From contig CAZOHN010000194.1 of NCBI GenBank assembly GCA_964579325.1, forward strand, positions 1-6,806: a DNA stretch of 6,806 nucleotides, written 5' to 3'. The position numbers and the translations under genes were made by a program. This stretch comes from CAZOHN01 sp964579325 (lineage in GTDB: Bacteria > Pseudomonadota > Alphaproteobacteria > Rhodobacterales > Rhodobacteraceae). Positions 6,307 through 6,806 of this stretch are shown here, in pieces; within the stretch, counting starts at the first letter, position 1; the number at the start of each line of letters is the position of its first letter. The notes under the pieces were generated by a model, which worked only from the letters and a program-made list of their open reading frames with translations, had not been told where the DNA came from and did no database searches.

Positions 6307-6806
6307 ATGGCGCAGGACTACGACTTCATCATAGTCGGCGGAGGCTCGGCGGGCTGCGTTCTGGCGGCGCGACTGTCGGAAACGACGGCGCGCGTTCTGC
6401 TCCTCGAGGCCGGGGGGCGGGACCGGCATCCGTTCTATCACCTGCCGGCCGGCTTTGCGAAGATGACCAAGGGCATCGGGTCCTGGGGCTGGCAGACGGT
6501 CCCGCAGCGGCACATGGCGGGCATGCAGATCCGCTATACCCAGGCGAAGGTGATCGGCGGGGGGTCGTCGATAAACGCCCAGATCTACACGCGCGGCAAT
6601 GCGCTCGACTACGACGAGTGGCGGCAGATGGGATGCGAGGGCTGGAGCTACGAGGACGTGCTGCCGTACTTTCGCAAGGCTGAGGACAACGACACCTACG
6701 ACAACCGCTGGCACGGGAAAGGCGGTCCGATGGGGGTGAGCCAGCCGCGTGCGCCGTTGCCGATCTGCGAAGCGTATTTCGCGGCCGCTGCGCAGCTTGG
6801 AATCCC
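6307..6806 (+). CDS. Second GMC-family FAD-dependent oxidoreductase, choline-dehydrogenase-like (3' partial)
   Basis: N-terminal 166 complete codons of another GMC flavoenzyme; the frame stays open to the window edge. It begins 3 bases after the SDR stop. GAGG at 6294-6297 lies 9 bases before the ATG. FAD-binding GGGSAG is at residues 11-16, Glu34 lies in LLLEAGG (31-37), and the GMC signature region GGGSSINAQIYTRG is at 84-97, followed by DYDEW (101-105). This is the choline/alcohol dehydrogenase (BetA/AlkJ-like) subtype and is clearly different from the first GMC gene, so it is not a local tandem copy. No signal peptide is present, so it is probably cytoplasmic or peripheral at the inner membrane. 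The catalytic His and Asn would lie in the unseen C-terminal half. Its substrate cannot be told from this part; by context it could be an alcohol or polyol in the same pathway. Confidence 0.92.
   Translation, partial: MAQDYDFIIVGGGSAGCVLAARLSETTARVLLLEAGGRDRHPFYHLPAGFAKMTKGIGSWGWQTVPQRHMAGMQIRYTQAKVIGGGSSINAQIYTRGNALDYDEWRQMGCEGWSYEDVLPYFRKAEDNDTYDNRWHGKGGPMGVSQPRAPLPICEAYFAAAAQLGI

Noticed and set aside
5499..6683. Plus-strand ORF of 394 codons in another frame across the SDR and second GMC genes
   Set aside because: Arg/Gly-rich translation without motifs, overlapping two genes whose catalytic motifs are intact in their own frames.
5431..6714. Long minus-strand ORF (427 codons) opposite the SDR and second GMC genes
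   Set aside because: It spans parts of three well-supported plus-strand genes and has biased, domain-free composition; a G+C-driven shadow frame.
4182..6806. Two GMC genes as a tandem duplication
   Set aside because: The N-terminal halves differ in FAD motif (GSGMGG versus GGGSAG) and in the flavin-loop signature, so they belong to different subfamilies.

Overview
The window is one continuous, densely packed plus-strand gene cluster of high G+C content (about two thirds G+C by eye) with strong G/C bias at third codon positions. Protein style, Shine-Dalgarno sites and gene content suggest an alphaproteobacterium, perhaps of the Rhodobacter/Paracoccus or rhizobial type; this is inference, because the window has no rRNA or other taxonomic marker. 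A run of exactly 100 Ns marks a scaffold gap in a draft or metagenomic assembly.

Layout, left to right: (1) 1-779, 3' part of a MalF-type sugar permease; (2) 779-1657, the partner MalG-type permease; (3) 1767-3011, a periplasmic sugar-binding protein with a signal peptide; (4) 3073-4182, a MalK/UgpC-type ATPase; (5) 4182-5548, a GMC-family FAD oxidoreductase interrupted by the gap; (6) 5545-6303, a short-chain dehydrogenase/reductase (SDR); (7) 6307 to the right edge, the N-terminal part of a second, different GMC oxidoreductase. The first four genes form a complete CUT1-type ABC importer. All its subunits resemble the glucose/mannose-type GtsABCD systems known from Pseudomonas more than maltose or glycerol-3-phosphate systems, though the gene order here is B-C-A-D rather than A-B-C-D.

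Stop and start codons overlap at 779 (TGATG), 4182 (TGATG) and 5545 (ATGA), and the last junction has only 3 bases between genes. The only two real intergenic spaces, 109 and 61 bases, flank the binding-protein gene, and each holds a strong hairpin without a T-tract. These are best read as intercistronic RNA-processing, stabilising or attenuating elements that set the binding-protein dose. The arrangement suggests one transcript coupling uptake of a sugar-like substrate to cytoplasmic oxidation and reduction: neither GMC enzyme has an export signal. The substrate is not determined by the sequence. No promoter, Rho-independent terminator, RNA gene, CRISPR array or mobile element was seen. The genes belong to known families; the less ordinary points are the coupling of a glucose-type importer to a GMC-SDR-GMC redox set and the hairpin-bracketed binding-protein gene.
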